From Butyricimonas faecalis (GTDB lineage: Bacteria; Bacteroidota; Bacteroidia; Bacteroidales; Marinifilaceae): 64,000 nt of DNA. Made by a program: the position numbers and the translations under genes. Below, piece by piece: positions 25,626-35,062 of the stretch; the first letter of the stretch is position 1; every line of letters begins with the position of its first letter. Under the pieces are notes generated by a model. It saw only the letters and a list, made by a program, of their open reading frames with translations, was not told where the DNA came from and did not search any database. Location of the stretch: NCBI RefSeq assembly GCF_003991565.1, contig NZ_CP032819.1, positions 3,782,001 through 3,846,000 on the forward strand, given 5' to 3'.

Positions 25626-26903
25626 TCAGAACATTTCTTCCATCTGCCGCTTGATTTCTTCCCGCTTTGTATTCTTGTAGTAATGCTTATAGATGGTCAA
25701 TGGGCTGTTACCAGCCATCTCTGCAACCACATACGGATTGTTACCGGCATCTACCATCTTCGATATGAAAGAGCCACGGGCGGAATACCATGTGATGTTT
25801 TCTTTAATGCGCAGCATCTTGCATGCTTTCGTCAAGGTTTGTGAAAGGCGTGTGGAAATTTGCTTGACACGTGTAGTCTTCTTGGAAGTGGTCGTGTGTT
25901 TATGAGTAAAAACAGGAAATACATAATTTCCATAACTTTGCCCACGGTATTTATTCATGATGGCTTTTGCTTTACTGAGTAATTCCGGTTTGGCTGTTTT
26001 GGGAAACTTGATACGTTCATAGACGATGCGGTCTTCCTGGACCAAATCCCATGTCAGGTTACATACATCGACATTCGCCATACCTCCGGTATAGTAGCTG
26101 AACAGGAACAAATCAAGATGCAACTGCTCTTTTTTCGTAAACAAGGTACGGTCAACATTTGCGATTTTAGCTATGACTGTTTCCGGAACTGCTCTTGAAG
26201 TGGTTTCCGGCCAATTAATATCATCACCGAGACAGAGGAAGTTATCCATATTCACCCCGTACATCTCTTTCTTTTCTGCCTGCCTGCATACGGCACGGAG
26301 CAACCTTAGTTTGTGTGTAAGTCCGGCCTTGTTGCCATTTCTGATACCTCTTTCTTTAAGCCAAAACGCAAAGTCAAGAAGAAACTCTTCTGTAATATCC
26401 GTAAAGAAATAAGAGGAAAAGGCTTTTTCATATTTTTCCTTTGTAAACGCCTGCAGTTCACGCTTGAGATAGACATACCGTTTAGCATTGGTCGTGCTGT
26501 CGACAATCTGACCGTTCTTGATGCGTTTCTTGTTTTTGAATGTCTCTTCAAGATAATCGATCATCTGCTGGACACTCTTTACTTTGACCTCGGGTTTGGC
26601 CGCCTTGATTTCATCGAAGCAATGTGATAGCTGGACGGGCGACCAGTTCCTGCCTTCCATCTCCCAGGTATCGGCGACATGCAGATATTTGGTTCGCAAA
26701 TCGAAAAGCAGTTTGTTCTTGGTAGTGGCCTCCGCACTCCCTACACGGAAACTCTGAGACTTGACATCCCAGTCTTTTAATAGCCCTGTGATGTTTATAA
26801 CCTTCGGCACACGGGCGTAACCGGTCTTGAAGAAAATTATCTCCAGCTTGACCATCTTGGTGTCTTTCGGGTTCTGCTTACCCCTGATGTTAATCGTGTA
26901 CAT
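25626..26903 (-). CDS. Tyrosine-type site-specific recombinase (element integrase)
   Basis: 425 aa. An N-terminal arm-binding region is followed by a SAM-like core-binding domain (about 105-200, TDITEEFLLDFAFWLKERG). The catalytic domain has LFLFSYYTGGMANVDVCNLTW, WYSARGSFISKMVDAGNNP and the nucleophile region GNSPLTIYKHYYKNTKREE. As in many Bacteroidetes integrases the usual box-I Arg is replaced in the YTGGM motif, while the box-II Arg (S-A-R-G) and the terminal tyrosines are kept. It is the outermost gene of the phage-like block, facing inward from the 27-kb boundary, so it is the likely integrase of the element. Confidence 0.88.
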   Translation of the reverse strand: MYTINIRGKQNPKDTKMVKLEIIFFKTGYARVPKVINITGLLKDWDVKSQSFRVGSAEATTKNKLLFDLRTKYLHVADTWEMEGRNWSPVQLSHCFDEIKAAKPEVKVKSVQQMIDYLEETFKNKKRIKNGQIVDSTTNAKRYVYLKRELQAFTKEKYEKAFSSYFFTDITEEFLLDFAFWLKERGIRNGNKAGLTHKLRLLRAVCRQAEKKEMYGVNMDNFLCLGDDINWPETTSRAVPETVIAKIANVDRTLFTKKEQLHLDLFLFSYYTGGMANVDVCNLTWDLVQEDRIVYERIKFPKTAKPELLSKAKAIMNKYRGQSYGNYVFPVFTHKHTTTSKKTTRVKQISTRLSQTLTKACKMLRIKENITWYSARGSFISKMVDAGNNPYVVAEMAGNSPLTIYKHYYKNTKREEIKRQMEEMF

Positions 26904-27083
26904 AGACTGATAACGAGTTAGTTAATGACTTATTATTAATTCGCATTAGTAGGAATCAATTGGTATTAATTAACCTACATAGAAACCTACATGAAAAGAG
27001 TAGTTTCCTTAGCGAAATAATGTTTATACGGATAAATCCGTACTTGTGTCATTTACTAACTCGTTATCAATCAACTATTTTTC
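26904..27083. other. Predicted integrase-binding/attachment region
   Basis: This holds a 21-bp inverted repeat with one mismatch (26909-26929 and 27048-27068, core GATAACGAGTTAGT). It also holds a tandem pair of AACCTACAT (26972-26980 and 26984-26992). Repeated short sites beside an integrase gene are characteristic of arm-type binding sites. A 13-bp dyad CACAAAAGTTGTG lies just beyond, at 27089-27101 inside the SBF gene end, and could be a core site. The partner attachment site was not found. Confidence 0.5.
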
Positions 27084-28028
27084 CTAATCACAAAAGTTGT
27101 GTCCGAAAAAAGGGTGTGCCTTTACAGAAGTGCCCTCATTTTTTCTATCCTGATACCACAACTGCCAGCTATTAAAGAGATTTTGCCAAATGGAATAAAA
27201 GGCTAAAAACACGGAGGCTAATGGATTCAAATACGTGTTTGCCATCCAGATGCCCATGGCGGTGTTTTTTTGGCCTAATAGTTGACCTCCGGCTATGCGA
27301 TCGCCGTATTTGCCTCCCAGCCATTTGCCTGTTGCGAAGTGGATGGTGCAGGTGATGACGGATGAAATTCCTAGGGCGAGAATCGTGTTTTCATTGCCTT
27401 TCCCGTGGATGAATATAAAGTTAATGGTTTGTCCTAACGTGAGCAGTAGGCATATGGCCCAGAGATAAAATGAGATGCCCTTATAGCGACTGAGAAAATG
27501 GTTGGTTTTAGGGAAAAATACTTGCAAGACAAGTACCACGAAAAACGGTAGGGCAATCACCGGGCTGATTTTGCTGAGAATCAATAGAAAAGAATTTATA
27601 AAAGACATATCTTGATGCGAACCGATGAAAGAGAAATATACAGGAGCGATAATGGCTACCATGAGATTTCCCACGATTGTGTAAGTGGTGGTTGTTTCTC
27701 TCTTGGCTCCAAGCATGCTGGCAATGACAACAACGGAAGCTGCCACGGGACATAGAATCCCGATTAAAATGCCTTGAGCCACAGTTTCGTTAGGGTATAC
27801 CGATCTTATGGTGTAATAGCCTCCGATGCTGACCACGATCTGGAATAGCATGAGCCACAAATTCATGGAGGAGATGTGTAACTTCCGTAAATCAACGGCC
27901 ACGAAATTTAGGAGTAGAATGATAAAAATGAAATAGGGTACAATCCAGGCTAACAAGCTACACCAACTGTGTAATAGAAGCCCTAGGATGATGGCCATCG
28001 GAAGTATATAACTACGTAATTTAGACAT
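27084..28028 (-). CDS. Bile acid:sodium symporter (SBF/BASS) family transporter
   Basis: 314 aa with about nine or ten membrane helices. Family-typical stretches are GILIGILCPVAASVVVIASM (crossing region), IVGNLMVAIIAPVYFSFIG and GQKNTAMGIWMANTYLNPLA near the C-terminal end. Substrate unknown; members import bile acids, pantoate-like acids or other organic anions with sodium. Its last 20 or so residues (KNEGTSVKAHPFFGHNFCD) run up to the mobile-element boundary and may be altered by integration. The AraC-type regulator gene lies 84 bp upstream on the same strand. Confidence 0.85.
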   Translation of the reverse strand: MSKLRSYILPMAIILGLLLHSWCSLLAWIVPYFIFIILLLNFVAVDLRKLHISSMNLWLMLFQIVVSIGGYYTIRSVYPNETVAQGILIGILCPVAASVVVIASMLGAKRETTTTYTIVGNLMVAIIAPVYFSFIGSHQDMSFINSFLLILSKISPVIALPFFVVLVLQVFFPKTNHFLSRYKGISFYLWAICLLLTLGQTINFIFIHGKGNENTILALGISSVITCTIHFATGKWLGGKYGDRIAGGQLLGQKNTAMGIWMANTYLNPLASVFLAFYSIWQNLFNSWQLWYQDRKNEGTSVKAHPFFGHNFCD

Positions 28029-28112
28029 GATTGCTAATGGATTAAAAACGGTGCGAAATTACGAAATCCGAACGGGAATTATGTTGTTGTTATGTAAGTT
28101 TTTGCTTTTGTT

Positions 28113-29000
28113 TTATTCTTCGGAGGTTTCATGGACTTGTCGGTTATTTCTGAATTGTAGGGGAGTCATGCCCGTGTGTTTTTTGAAAAAACGGGCAAAA
28201 AAGGAAGAGTTCGGGTAGTTAAGTTCCTCGGAAATCTGGATGATGCTCATGTCTGATGATTTCAATAACACTTTGGCTTCTTGCAGGCTGAAATTCGTGA
28301 TCCAGTGGTAGAGGGTGCAATCGGTGGTTTGTTTTAATATGCTCGACAGGTATTTCGGTGTCATGCAGAGTTTGTCGGCGTAGAATGATGGAGAACGTTC
28401 TTGTTTGTGGTGTTGATGCAGTAGTCGGAAGAAATCATCTACGACTTGTTTTTGGCGATTGGTCCCCACTAGTACGGCTTGGCGGGAATAGATGAAACTG
28501 AGTTCAGCAATAAAGGAGAAAAGTAAGGCTTTGATGATTTCTTCCCGGGAGGGATGATCGAGTCTGGCAGCCTGACGGGTAATGAAAATGAAAAATTCAT
28601 CCAGATGGTTGTATTCTTCTGTCGTTAGGGATAGGTAGGGTTTATTACCTATTCTCTCCGAGATTCCCGATTTGAGGACGAACGGGAAATCTACCATGAA
28701 GTCAAAGCTATAAGACAGGCATTTACATGTGAAATCGTCTGACAGGTAATGATTCTCGACCAGGTGGAAAGGTAAAAGAGAGAGTAGCGTGCCGGGATGG
28801 GCGAGATAGTCTTTGCCGTTGATTTTCAGATGGCCTTCTCCGACGGTGATCATGATGACGGTTAGCCCGTTGTGGTCGTTGCGTCGTGGTTTGTGGAGAG
28901 GGAATAGCCGGATAAAGAGTTCTTTGTTTAACATGGAAATAAAAAAATTTCCAAGAGAGGGGATTGCCGTGCTGTTTGATATGTCCTTCCCTTTTTGCAT
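28113..29000 (-). CDS. AraC family transcriptional regulator
   Basis: About 295 aa from the Met codon at 29000 (open frame extends to 29045; a start at 28934 is also possible). An N-terminal cupin-like domain (VGEGHLKINGKDYLAHPG) precedes a C-terminal double HTH (SFYADKLCMTPKYLSSILKQ and FSLQEAKVLLKSSDMS leading to LNYPNSSFFARFFKKHTGMT). It lies beside a SBF transporter on the same strand and divergent from a drug-efflux gene. Regulation of the efflux gene from the shared gap is likely. Confidence 0.85.
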   Translation of the reverse strand: MQKGKDISNSTAIPSLGNFFISMLNKELFIRLFPLHKPRRNDHNGLTVIMITVGEGHLKINGKDYLAHPGTLLSLLPFHLVENHYLSDDFTCKCLSYSFDFMVDFPFVLKSGISERIGNKPYLSLTTEEYNHLDEFFIFITRQAARLDHPSREEIIKALLFSFIAELSFIYSRQAVLVGTNRQKQVVDDFFRLLHQHHKQERSPSFYADKLCMTPKYLSSILKQTTDCTLYHWITNFSLQEAKVLLKSSDMSIIQISEELNYPNSSFFARFFKKHTGMTPLQFRNNRQVHETSEE

Positions 29001-29144
29001 GTGCTCTGATTTCACGTTCCGGGAACAAAGATAAGGTATTTGCACGAAAAAGCATTATAGGGCAAATCTATGGATGATTAGGACGAAAGCATTTGTGGGA
29101 TGTTGAGGATATTCGCGGCGTGAAAATGATAAATATTAGAGGTT

Positions 29145-30314
29145 ATGGAACAGAAAAATTCGAAAATTTACATACTTATTGTCGTCGGAATGGTGTCGGC
29201 TCTGGGACCTTTTGTGACGGACTTTTATTTGCCGGCATTTCCCAGTTTGGTAACTTATTTTGACACGACGGCCTCGCAAGTGCAGTTGAGCTTGACGTTT
29301 AGCATGATTGGTTTGGCCGTGGGACAGATATTTTTGGGCCCGTTGAGTGATAAATTTGGACGAAAGCGACCGCTGGTGATCTCGATGTTCTTTTTTGTCT
29401 TGTCGTCGGTTGCTTGTGTTTTTTCGCCGAGCATAGAGATTTTCATCTTGGCCCGTTTCATCCAGGGATTTTCGGGTGCGGGAGGAATCGTGATTTCGAA
29501 GTCGATCGCAACCGATCTGTACGGGGGAAAGGATTTGGCGAAATTCTTTTCCATGTTGGCTTGTGTGCAGGGATTGGCCCCGATTTGCGCACCCGTGTTG
29601 GGAGGATTGTTACTGATGGTGACGAATTGGAGAGGGATATTCGGATTACTGGTGTTGATCGGGTTGTTGTTGTTATCGGTATTATTCCGGTTTCATGATT
29701 CGTTGTCTAAGGAGAATCGGTTGCCAGGGGAGTTGAAGGAGCGATTTGTTTATTATAAAGAGGTGTTGTGGCATCGAAAATTCATGTATTTCGTGCTGAT
29801 TCAGGTTTTGGGGATGGGAGTAATGTTTTCATATATTGCGTCTTCACCGTTTGTTTTTCAGGAACATTATCATCTTTCTCCTGTCATGTATAGCATTTGT
29901 TTTGCTTGTAATGCCGTGGCAATTATGCTGGGTAGTTTGAGTGTGGTTCGTTTCCGATCGAACGAACATGCATTGCGGGTGGGCGTATGCGGGTTTATGT
30001 TCTTGTGCTGTTGCACTGGTGCGGCTCTCTGTTTGGAATTATCCGTTATTATTATTGAAATTGTCTTTTTCTTGTTTCTTTTTTTCTTGGGGATTATATT
30101 GCCGACTTCCACGACGCTGGCTCTGAATCTGGAAAGACAAAATTCGGGTACAGCCTCTGCAATACTGGGTTTTTTGACCTTCTTGGGGGGAGGGATTGTT
30201 TCGCCTTTGACGGGTATAGGAAATATCCTTTATTCGACGAGTGCTATTATGTTCGTGTGTTGCGTGTTGATTCTAGTTTGTACGTGGAGAGTTTTGAAGA
30301 TGACAAGGGCTTGA
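29145..30314 (+). CDS. Bcr/CflA family multidrug efflux MFS transporter
   Basis: 389 aa, 12 membrane helices. The N-terminal half shows DFYLPAFPSLVTYFDTTASQ and GLAVGQIFLGPLSDKFGRKR (motif A), with GFSGAGGIVISKSIATDLYG (motif C-like) after it, as in Bcr/CflA exporters. Divergently transcribed from the AraC-type regulator across a gap of about 145 bp. Likely exports small amphiphilic drugs by proton antiport; substrates cannot be predicted. Confidence 0.88.
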   Translation: MEQKNSKIYILIVVGMVSALGPFVTDFYLPAFPSLVTYFDTTASQVQLSLTFSMIGLAVGQIFLGPLSDKFGRKRPLVISMFFFVLSSVACVFSPSIEIFILARFIQGFSGAGGIVISKSIATDLYGGKDLAKFFSMLACVQGLAPICAPVLGGLLLMVTNWRGIFGLLVLIGLLLLSVLFRFHDSLSKENRLPGELKERFVYYKEVLWHRKFMYFVLIQVLGMGVMFSYIASSPFVFQEHYHLSPVMYSICFACNAVAIMLGSLSVVRFRSNEHALRVGVCGFMFLCCCTGAALCLELSVIIIEIVFFLFLFFLGIILPTSTTLALNLERQNSGTASAILGFLTFLGGGIVSPLTGIGNILYSTSAIMFVCCVLILVCTWRVLKMTRA

Positions 30315-30355
30315 GAAAATACCGGACGTGCGTGTAATTTGTCTTCTGAAATCTT

Positions 30356-30363
30356 TATATTTG
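30356..30363 (+). promoter_or_regulatory. -7 box for mtnA
   Basis: TATATTTG matches TAnnTTTG about 100 bp upstream of the mtnA ATG. It is the only good match in the gap after the efflux gene. Confidence 0.45.
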
Positions 30364-30461
30364 TAAAGAAAAGCGAGATGGAGGGGGGGAGAATGTACTA
30401 GTATAGTGTGACGTGTAATGAAGTATGTGGTTGTTTTAATATCGCAAAAACTATTTTCAAT

Positions 30462-31523
30462 ATGGATTTGTTTACGATCGTGACCGCACGTGCGGATTAT
30501 GAACAAGGAGCGTTGGTGATTATTGATCAGACGCAACTTCCTGGACGGGAAGTGTATTTGGCGTTGAAAACTTCGGAGGAAATTTGGGAGGCTATTTATT
30601 TGTTAAAGGTAAGGGGTGCGCCTGCTATCGGGGTGGCTGCGGCATACGGGGTTGCCGTGTGTATGCAAAAGGTGGCCGCGACTGGGTTTGACGATTTCTA
30701 CCGGGAGTTTTCAAGGGTGAAGGACTATTTGGCGTCTTCTCGCCCCACGGCGGTGAATTTGTTTACGGCATTGGAGCGTTTGAATCGTGCGTTGCTGAAG
30801 CATCAAGGTGTGGGAGTGGAAATTTTGAAACAAGTCTTGCGTGAAGAGGCCGAGGCAATTCGGAAAGAAGATGCGGAAGCGTGTCGAAAAATCGGGGAGC
30901 ATGGTTTGTCTTTGTTAAAGCCGGGCATGGGATTGCTTACACATTGTAACGCGGGACATTTGGCGGTTTCGGAGTACGGCACGGCCTTGGCTCCCATTTA
31001 TCTGGGGCAGGAACAAGGATTTGGTTTTTCGGTTTTTGTTGACGAGACCCGTCCGTTATTGCAGGGGGCGAGGTTGACAGCCTTTGAGTTGCAAAAAGCG
31101 GGTGTGAACGTGACCCTGATATGTGATAATATGGCCTCCTCGGTGATGAAACAGGGGTGGGTGCAAGCCGTACTGGTCGGGTGTGACCGTGTGGCTGCCA
31201 ATGGTGACACGGCAAATAAAATCGGAACTTCGGGTGTGGCAGTATTGGCTAAATATTATGGCATCCCGTTTTACGTGCTGGGACCGACCTCGACTATTGA
31301 TATGGATTGCCCCACGGGGAAAGAGATTAAGATCGAGGAACGTGATCCGGCAGAGGTGACCGAGAAATGGTACGATCGCAGAATGGCTCCAGAGGGTATT
31401 CACGTGTACAATCCAGCCTTTGATGTGACTCCTGCCGAGTTGATCACGGCAATTATCACGGAAAAGGGAATCGCCTATTTCCCGTTTAACGATACATTCC
31501 GGGAATGGAAAAAGAATAAATAA
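30462..31523 (+). CDS. mtnA: S-methyl-5-thioribose-1-phosphate isomerase
   Basis: 353 aa from the ATG at 30462, standard MtnA length. The longer open frame from 30408 is not supported. It converts MTR-1-P to MTRu-1-P in methionine salvage. Motifs: VRGAPAIGVAAAYGVAV at about residue 50, LLTHCNAGHLAVSEYGTAL with the catalytic Cys at about 160-180, VFVDETRPLLQGARLTAFEL at about 190-210, and GCDRVAANGDTANKIGT containing the catalytic Asp. The rest of the salvage pathway is not in the window. Confidence 0.93.
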   Translation: MDLFTIVTARADYEQGALVIIDQTQLPGREVYLALKTSEEIWEAIYLLKVRGAPAIGVAAAYGVAVCMQKVAATGFDDFYREFSRVKDYLASSRPTAVNLFTALERLNRALLKHQGVGVEILKQVLREEAEAIRKEDAEACRKIGEHGLSLLKPGMGLLTHCNAGHLAVSEYGTALAPIYLGQEQGFGFSVFVDETRPLLQGARLTAFELQKAGVNVTLICDNMASSVMKQGWVQAVLVGCDRVAANGDTANKIGTSGVAVLAKYYGIPFYVLGPTSTIDMDCPTGKEIKIEERDPAEVTEKWYDRRMAPEGIHVYNPAFDVTPAELITAIITEKGIAYFPFNDTFREWKKNK

Positions 31524-31740
31524 TCGAGTCATTTTGACATATTGTATGTAAAATGTAAAGACAAAATGTCGGTCGTGCAATAAGAGTTGTTAGGGGAAAT
31601 GAAAATAAATGATTCATATTCTTGTTGATTTTTAATGTTTTAGATTAAAACGCTTTTCCGCTTTTCAATATGAAGCTTTTAGATAAGAGTTTCGGTATAT
31701 ACTTTGTAATTTTAGGAAGCAGAAAGGAGAAAATGAGACT

Positions 31741-34332
31741 ATGAACATGAACAATTATACAATTAAGTCGCAAGAGGCTGTTCAGGCAGCCGTGCAACTT
31801 GCACAAGAAAAAGGTCAGCAAGCCATCGAGACGGGACATCTGTTGAGAGGCGTGATCGAGAAAGGTGAAAATATCACGAACTTCATTTTTAATAAGTTGG
31901 GTATTAATAGCCGAAATGTTTTGGCGGCGTTGGATCGGATCGTGGATGGATACCCGAAGGTTTCGGGTGGTTCTCCCTATTTGTCCGATGAGGCCAATAA
32001 AGTGCTGGAGAAAGCCACGAAGTTGGCGGGAGAGATGGGTGACCAGTATGTTTCTCTGGAACATATTATATTAGGGTTATTGTCCGTGAAGGATCCGGTT
32101 TCCGGGCTGTTGAAGGATGCGGGTATGACGGAAAAGGAAACCCGTGCGGCTATTGACGAGTTGCGGAAAGGATCGAAAGTGAATTCCCAATCGGCAGAAG
32201 ATAATTACGATGCTTTGGGAAGGTATGCAATCAATTTAAATGAAAGGGCTCGGAACGGTAAACTTGACCCCGTGATCGGGCGTGATGATGAAATCCGTCG
32301 GGTATTGCAGATATTGTCCCGGAGGACGAAGAATAACCCGATATTAATCGGTGAACCGGGTGTTGGTAAAACGGCGATTGCCGAGGGATTAGCACAACGT
32401 ATCGTGAACGGGGATGTGCCTTCAAATCTAGCTTCCAAGAGTATTTACTCCTTGGATATGGGAGCATTGATCGCTGGGGCAAAATATAAAGGAGAGTTCG
32501 AGGAACGTCTGAAATCGGTTGTTAACGAGGTGTTAGCTTCAGAAGGTGAAATTATTTTGTTTATTGATGAGATTCACACGTTGGTGGGTGCCGGTAAATC
32601 GGATGGAGCTATGGATGCGGCGAATATTTTGAAACCGGCTTTGGCTCGTGGAGACCTGAGGGCTATCGGTGCGACGACGTTGAATGAATACCAAAAGTAT
32701 TTTGAACAGGATAAGGCTTTGGAACGTCGGTTCCAGAAAGTGATGATTGACGAACCGGACGTGATGAGCGCCATCAGTATCATGCGTGGATTGAAGGAAC
32801 GTTACGAGAATCATCACAAAGTGCGTATCACGGATGATGCCATCATCGCATCCGTGGAGTTGTCCCACAGGTATATTTCCGATCGTTTCCTGCCGGATAA
32901 GGCTATCGACTTGGTAGATGAGGCGGCTGCCCGTCTGCGTTTGGAGATGAACTCCGTGCCGGAGGAGATTGATGAATTGGATCGTAAGATCAAACAACTG
33001 GAGATTGAGAAAGAGGCGATCAAACGGGAAGGAAAGAGCAAGAAGTTGGATGAGATTCAAAAAGAATTGGCTGATTTGAACCAAGAACGCACGAAATTAC
33101 GTGCCCAATGGGAATCGGAACGTTCTTTGATCGATGAGATTCAAAAAGATAAAGATGCGATAGAACAATATAAGTTTGAGGCAGACCGGGCCGAACGGGA
33201 AGGTGATTACGGGAAGGTGGCCGAGATTCGTTACGGTAAGATCAAAGAAGCCGAGCGGCGTATTGAAGAGGTGAAGGCTAAGTTGGCAGATATGAAGCAT
33301 GGCAATTCATTGATCCGGGAAGAGGTGACGGAAGATGATATCGCGGCTGTCGTGTCTAAATGGACGGGAATTCCGGTTAACCGGATGATGCAGAGCGAGC
33401 GTCAGAAGTTGCTGCATTTGGAAGATGAGCTGCACAAACGGGTGGTTGGCCAAGAGATGGCAATCACGGCATTGGCCGATGCTGTCCGTCGAAACCGTGC
33501 GGGATTGCAGGATGCCAAACGACCGATCGGTTCGTTCATATTCCTGGGAACTACCGGTGTGGGTAAAACCGAGTTGGCTAAGGCGTTGGCAGAGTTCCTG
33601 TTTGACGATGAATCCTTGATGACGCGTATCGATATGTCCGAGTACCAGGAGCGTCATTCCGTGTCTCGGTTGATCGGAGCACCTCCGGGATACGTGGGAT
33701 ATGATGAAGGTGGTCAGTTGACAGAGGCTGTTCGGCGGAAACCGTATTCCGTGGTATTGTTGGACGAGATCGAGAAAGCCCATCCCGATGTATTCAATAT
33801 CCTGTTGCAAGTGTTGGACGATGGACGTTTGACAGATAATAAAGGCCGGGTCGTTGATTTCAAAAATACGATCATTATCATGACCTCCAATATCGGTGCG
33901 CACATTATTCAGGAGCGTCTGAAAGGTATTGACGAAAATAACCGGGATGAGGTGCTTGATAAGACGAACCACGAGGTTTACGAGATGTTGAAGCAAACTA
34001 TTCGACCGGAGTTCTTGAACCGTATTGACGAGATTATCATGTTTGCCCCGTTGAAGAAATCGGAAATCGTGGATATCGTACGTTTGCAGTTCAACGGCGT
34101 GAAGAAAATGTTGGAAAATAATGGTATTGCCATTGAAATCACGGATAAAGCTGTACAATGGTTGGCCGAGGCCGGGTATGATCCGCAGTTCGGTGCTCGT
34201 CCGGTAAAACGGGTTATTCAACGTACTTTGTTGAACGATTTGTCCAAACAGATCCTTGCCGAGGAAGTCTCCAAAGATAGTCGTATCATGGTAGACGTGA
34301 AGGATGATAAAATTGTTTTTGAAAACAAATAA
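31741..34332 (+). CDS. clpB: ATP-dependent chaperone ClpB
   Basis: 863 aa, full length. N-domain with two Clp repeats (residues 1-145). NBD1 has Walker [14 protein letters not shown] at about 205 and Walker [16 protein letters not shown] at about 275. The long coiled-coil middle domain (about 410-525, [16 protein letters not shown]) distinguishes ClpB from ClpA and ClpC. NBD2 has Walker [15 protein letters not shown] at about 607 and [16 protein letters not shown] at about 675. No ClpP-binding loop is expected. It is a disaggregase acting with DnaK. The 217-bp leader contains no other gene; a TATACTTTG sequence near 31696 is a weak promoter candidate. Confidence 0.96.
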   Translation: MNMNNYTIKSQEAVQAAVQLAQEKGQQAIETGHLLRGVIEKGENITNFIFNKLGINSRNVLAALDRIVDGYPKVSGGSPYLSDEANKVLEKATKLAGEMGDQYVSLEHIILGLLSVKDPVSGLLKDAGMTEKETRAAIDELRKGSKVNSQSAEDNYDALGRYAINLNERARNGKLDPVIGRDDEIRRVLQILSRRTKNNPILIGEPGVGKTAIAEGLAQRIVNGDVPSNLASKSIYSLDMGALIAGAKYKGEFEERLKSVVNEVLASEGEIILFIDEIHTLVGAGKSDGAMDAANILKPALARGDLRAIGATTLNEYQKYFEQDKALERRFQKVMIDEPDVMSAISIMRGLKERYENHHKVRITDDAIIASVELSHRYISDRFLPDKAIDLVDEAAARLRLEMNSVPEEIDELDRKIKQLEIEKEAIKREGKSKKLDEIQKELADLNQERTKLRAQWESERSLIDEIQKDKDAIEQYKFEADRAEREGDYGKVAEIRYGKIKEAERRIEEVKAKLADMKHGNSLIREEVTEDDIAAVVSKWTGIPVNRMMQSERQKLLHLEDELHKRVVGQEMAITALADAVRRNRAGLQDAKRPIGSFIFLGTTGVGKTELAKALAEFLFDDESLMTRIDMSEYQERHSVSRLIGAPPGYVGYDEGGQLTEAVRRKPYSVVLLDEIEKAHPDVFNILLQVLDDGRLTDNKGRVVDFKNTIIIMTSNIGAHIIQERLKGIDENNRDEVLDKTNHEVYEMLKQTIRPEFLNRIDEIIMFAPLKKSEIVDIVRLQFNGVKKMLENNGIAIEITDKAVQWLAEAGYDPQFGARPVKRVIQRTLLNDLSKQILAEEVSKDSRIMVDVKDDKIVFENK

Positions 34333-34352
34333 ATAGTTCGTAAGGTTTTGTT

Positions 34353-34388
34353 AAGCCCATAAGGCCATGGAAGTGGTTTTATGGGCTT
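34353..34388. terminator. Terminator after clpB (bidirectional)
   Basis: Perfect 10-bp stem AAGCCCATAA (34353-34362) and TTATGGGCTT (34379-34388), followed by TTCTTATTTT. It lies between the clpB stop and the convergent stop of the sigma factor gene, so it can serve both. Confidence 0.8.
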
Positions 34389-34396
34389 TTCTTATT

Positions 34397-34951
34397 TTAA
34401 AGACCGAACAATATAAAGCATAAATTTTTTCGAAGAAGGGCAATAGCTCGTTTGTAATGGGTCTTTACGCTTGACTCGGCGATGTTTAATTCTTTAGCGA
34501 TGTCGGGAATGGTTTTGTGGTCGACAACGTGTTTTAGCAATACTTCTTTTTGCTTTTCAGGTAACTGGGAAAGGATTTCGTTTAAACGATGCTGTAATTC
34601 TTCGTCAGGTTCTTCATCCGTTATATTTGAAAATAGCATCGCTTCGATAATTTTATCTTGATTGTTATCCTGAATCTTGAGGTTGCGAATGTATTTCAAG
34701 CAAGCGTTTTTGACATACGTGAGCAGGTAGGCGATGATGTTACGTTCACCATCGTATTTATCTAAATTGCACCATAACGTGAAATAGGCTTCTTGAACAA
34801 GGTCTTCTGCTTCATTCCAATCATAGAGATAACGCATGGCATAATGTCGTAGGTTTGAAAAATATTTGATATATAGTATACGAAACGCTTCTTCGTCATG
34901 TTTTTTTATCCTTCGACCAAGTTCTTGTATGTCCAAGTGAGGTTTCACCAT
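34397..34951 (-). CDS. ECF RNA polymerase sigma factor (locus 1)
   Basis: 184 aa, Bacteroidetes RpoE/SusE-associated type. Region 2: AFRILYIKYFSNLRHYAMRY and DWNEAEDLVQEAYFTLW. Region 4: LSQLPEKQKEVLLKHVVDHK and IPDIAKELNIAESSVKTHYK. It is divergent from a fecR gene, whereas most such pairs are collinear. The 84- to 111-bp gap holds its own housekeeping-type promoter. It should switch on the downstream SusC/D operon when released by FecR. Confidence 0.93.
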   Translation of the reverse strand: MVKPHLDIQELGRRIKKHDEEAFRILYIKYFSNLRHYAMRYLYDWNEAEDLVQEAYFTLWCNLDKYDGERNIIAYLLTYVKNACLKYIRNLKIQDNNQDKIIEAMLFSNITDEEPDEELQHRLNEILSQLPEKQKEVLLKHVVDHKTIPDIAKELNIAESSVKTHYKRAIALLRKNLCFILFGL

Positions 34952-34968
34952 ATGCCAGATTTTGAATA

Positions 34969-35000
34969 CAAATCTAAGTTATATTTCGATTATCTGCAAA
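34969..35000 (-). promoter_or_regulatory. Housekeeping promoter of the locus 1 sigma gene
   Basis: On the minus strand TTTG (plus-strand 34997-35000) and TAGATTTG (34969-34976) are separated by 20 bp, a complete match to the Bacteroidetes -33/-7 consensus. It ends 17 bp upstream of the sigma gene ATG. Confidence 0.75.
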
Positions 35001-35062
35001 AAAATAAAAAATCTTGTCCCCCGTTTTAAGGGTGAATGGTTATTGCTTTTGAAAACATTTTG

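Noticed and set aside
35016..35044. Possible fifth ECF promoter ahead of fecR of locus 1 (GTCCCC-N15-TGGTTATT)
   Set aside because: The spacing and spacer look similar, but both boxes carry mismatches. It may serve the other sigma factor, so it is not counted in the motif set.
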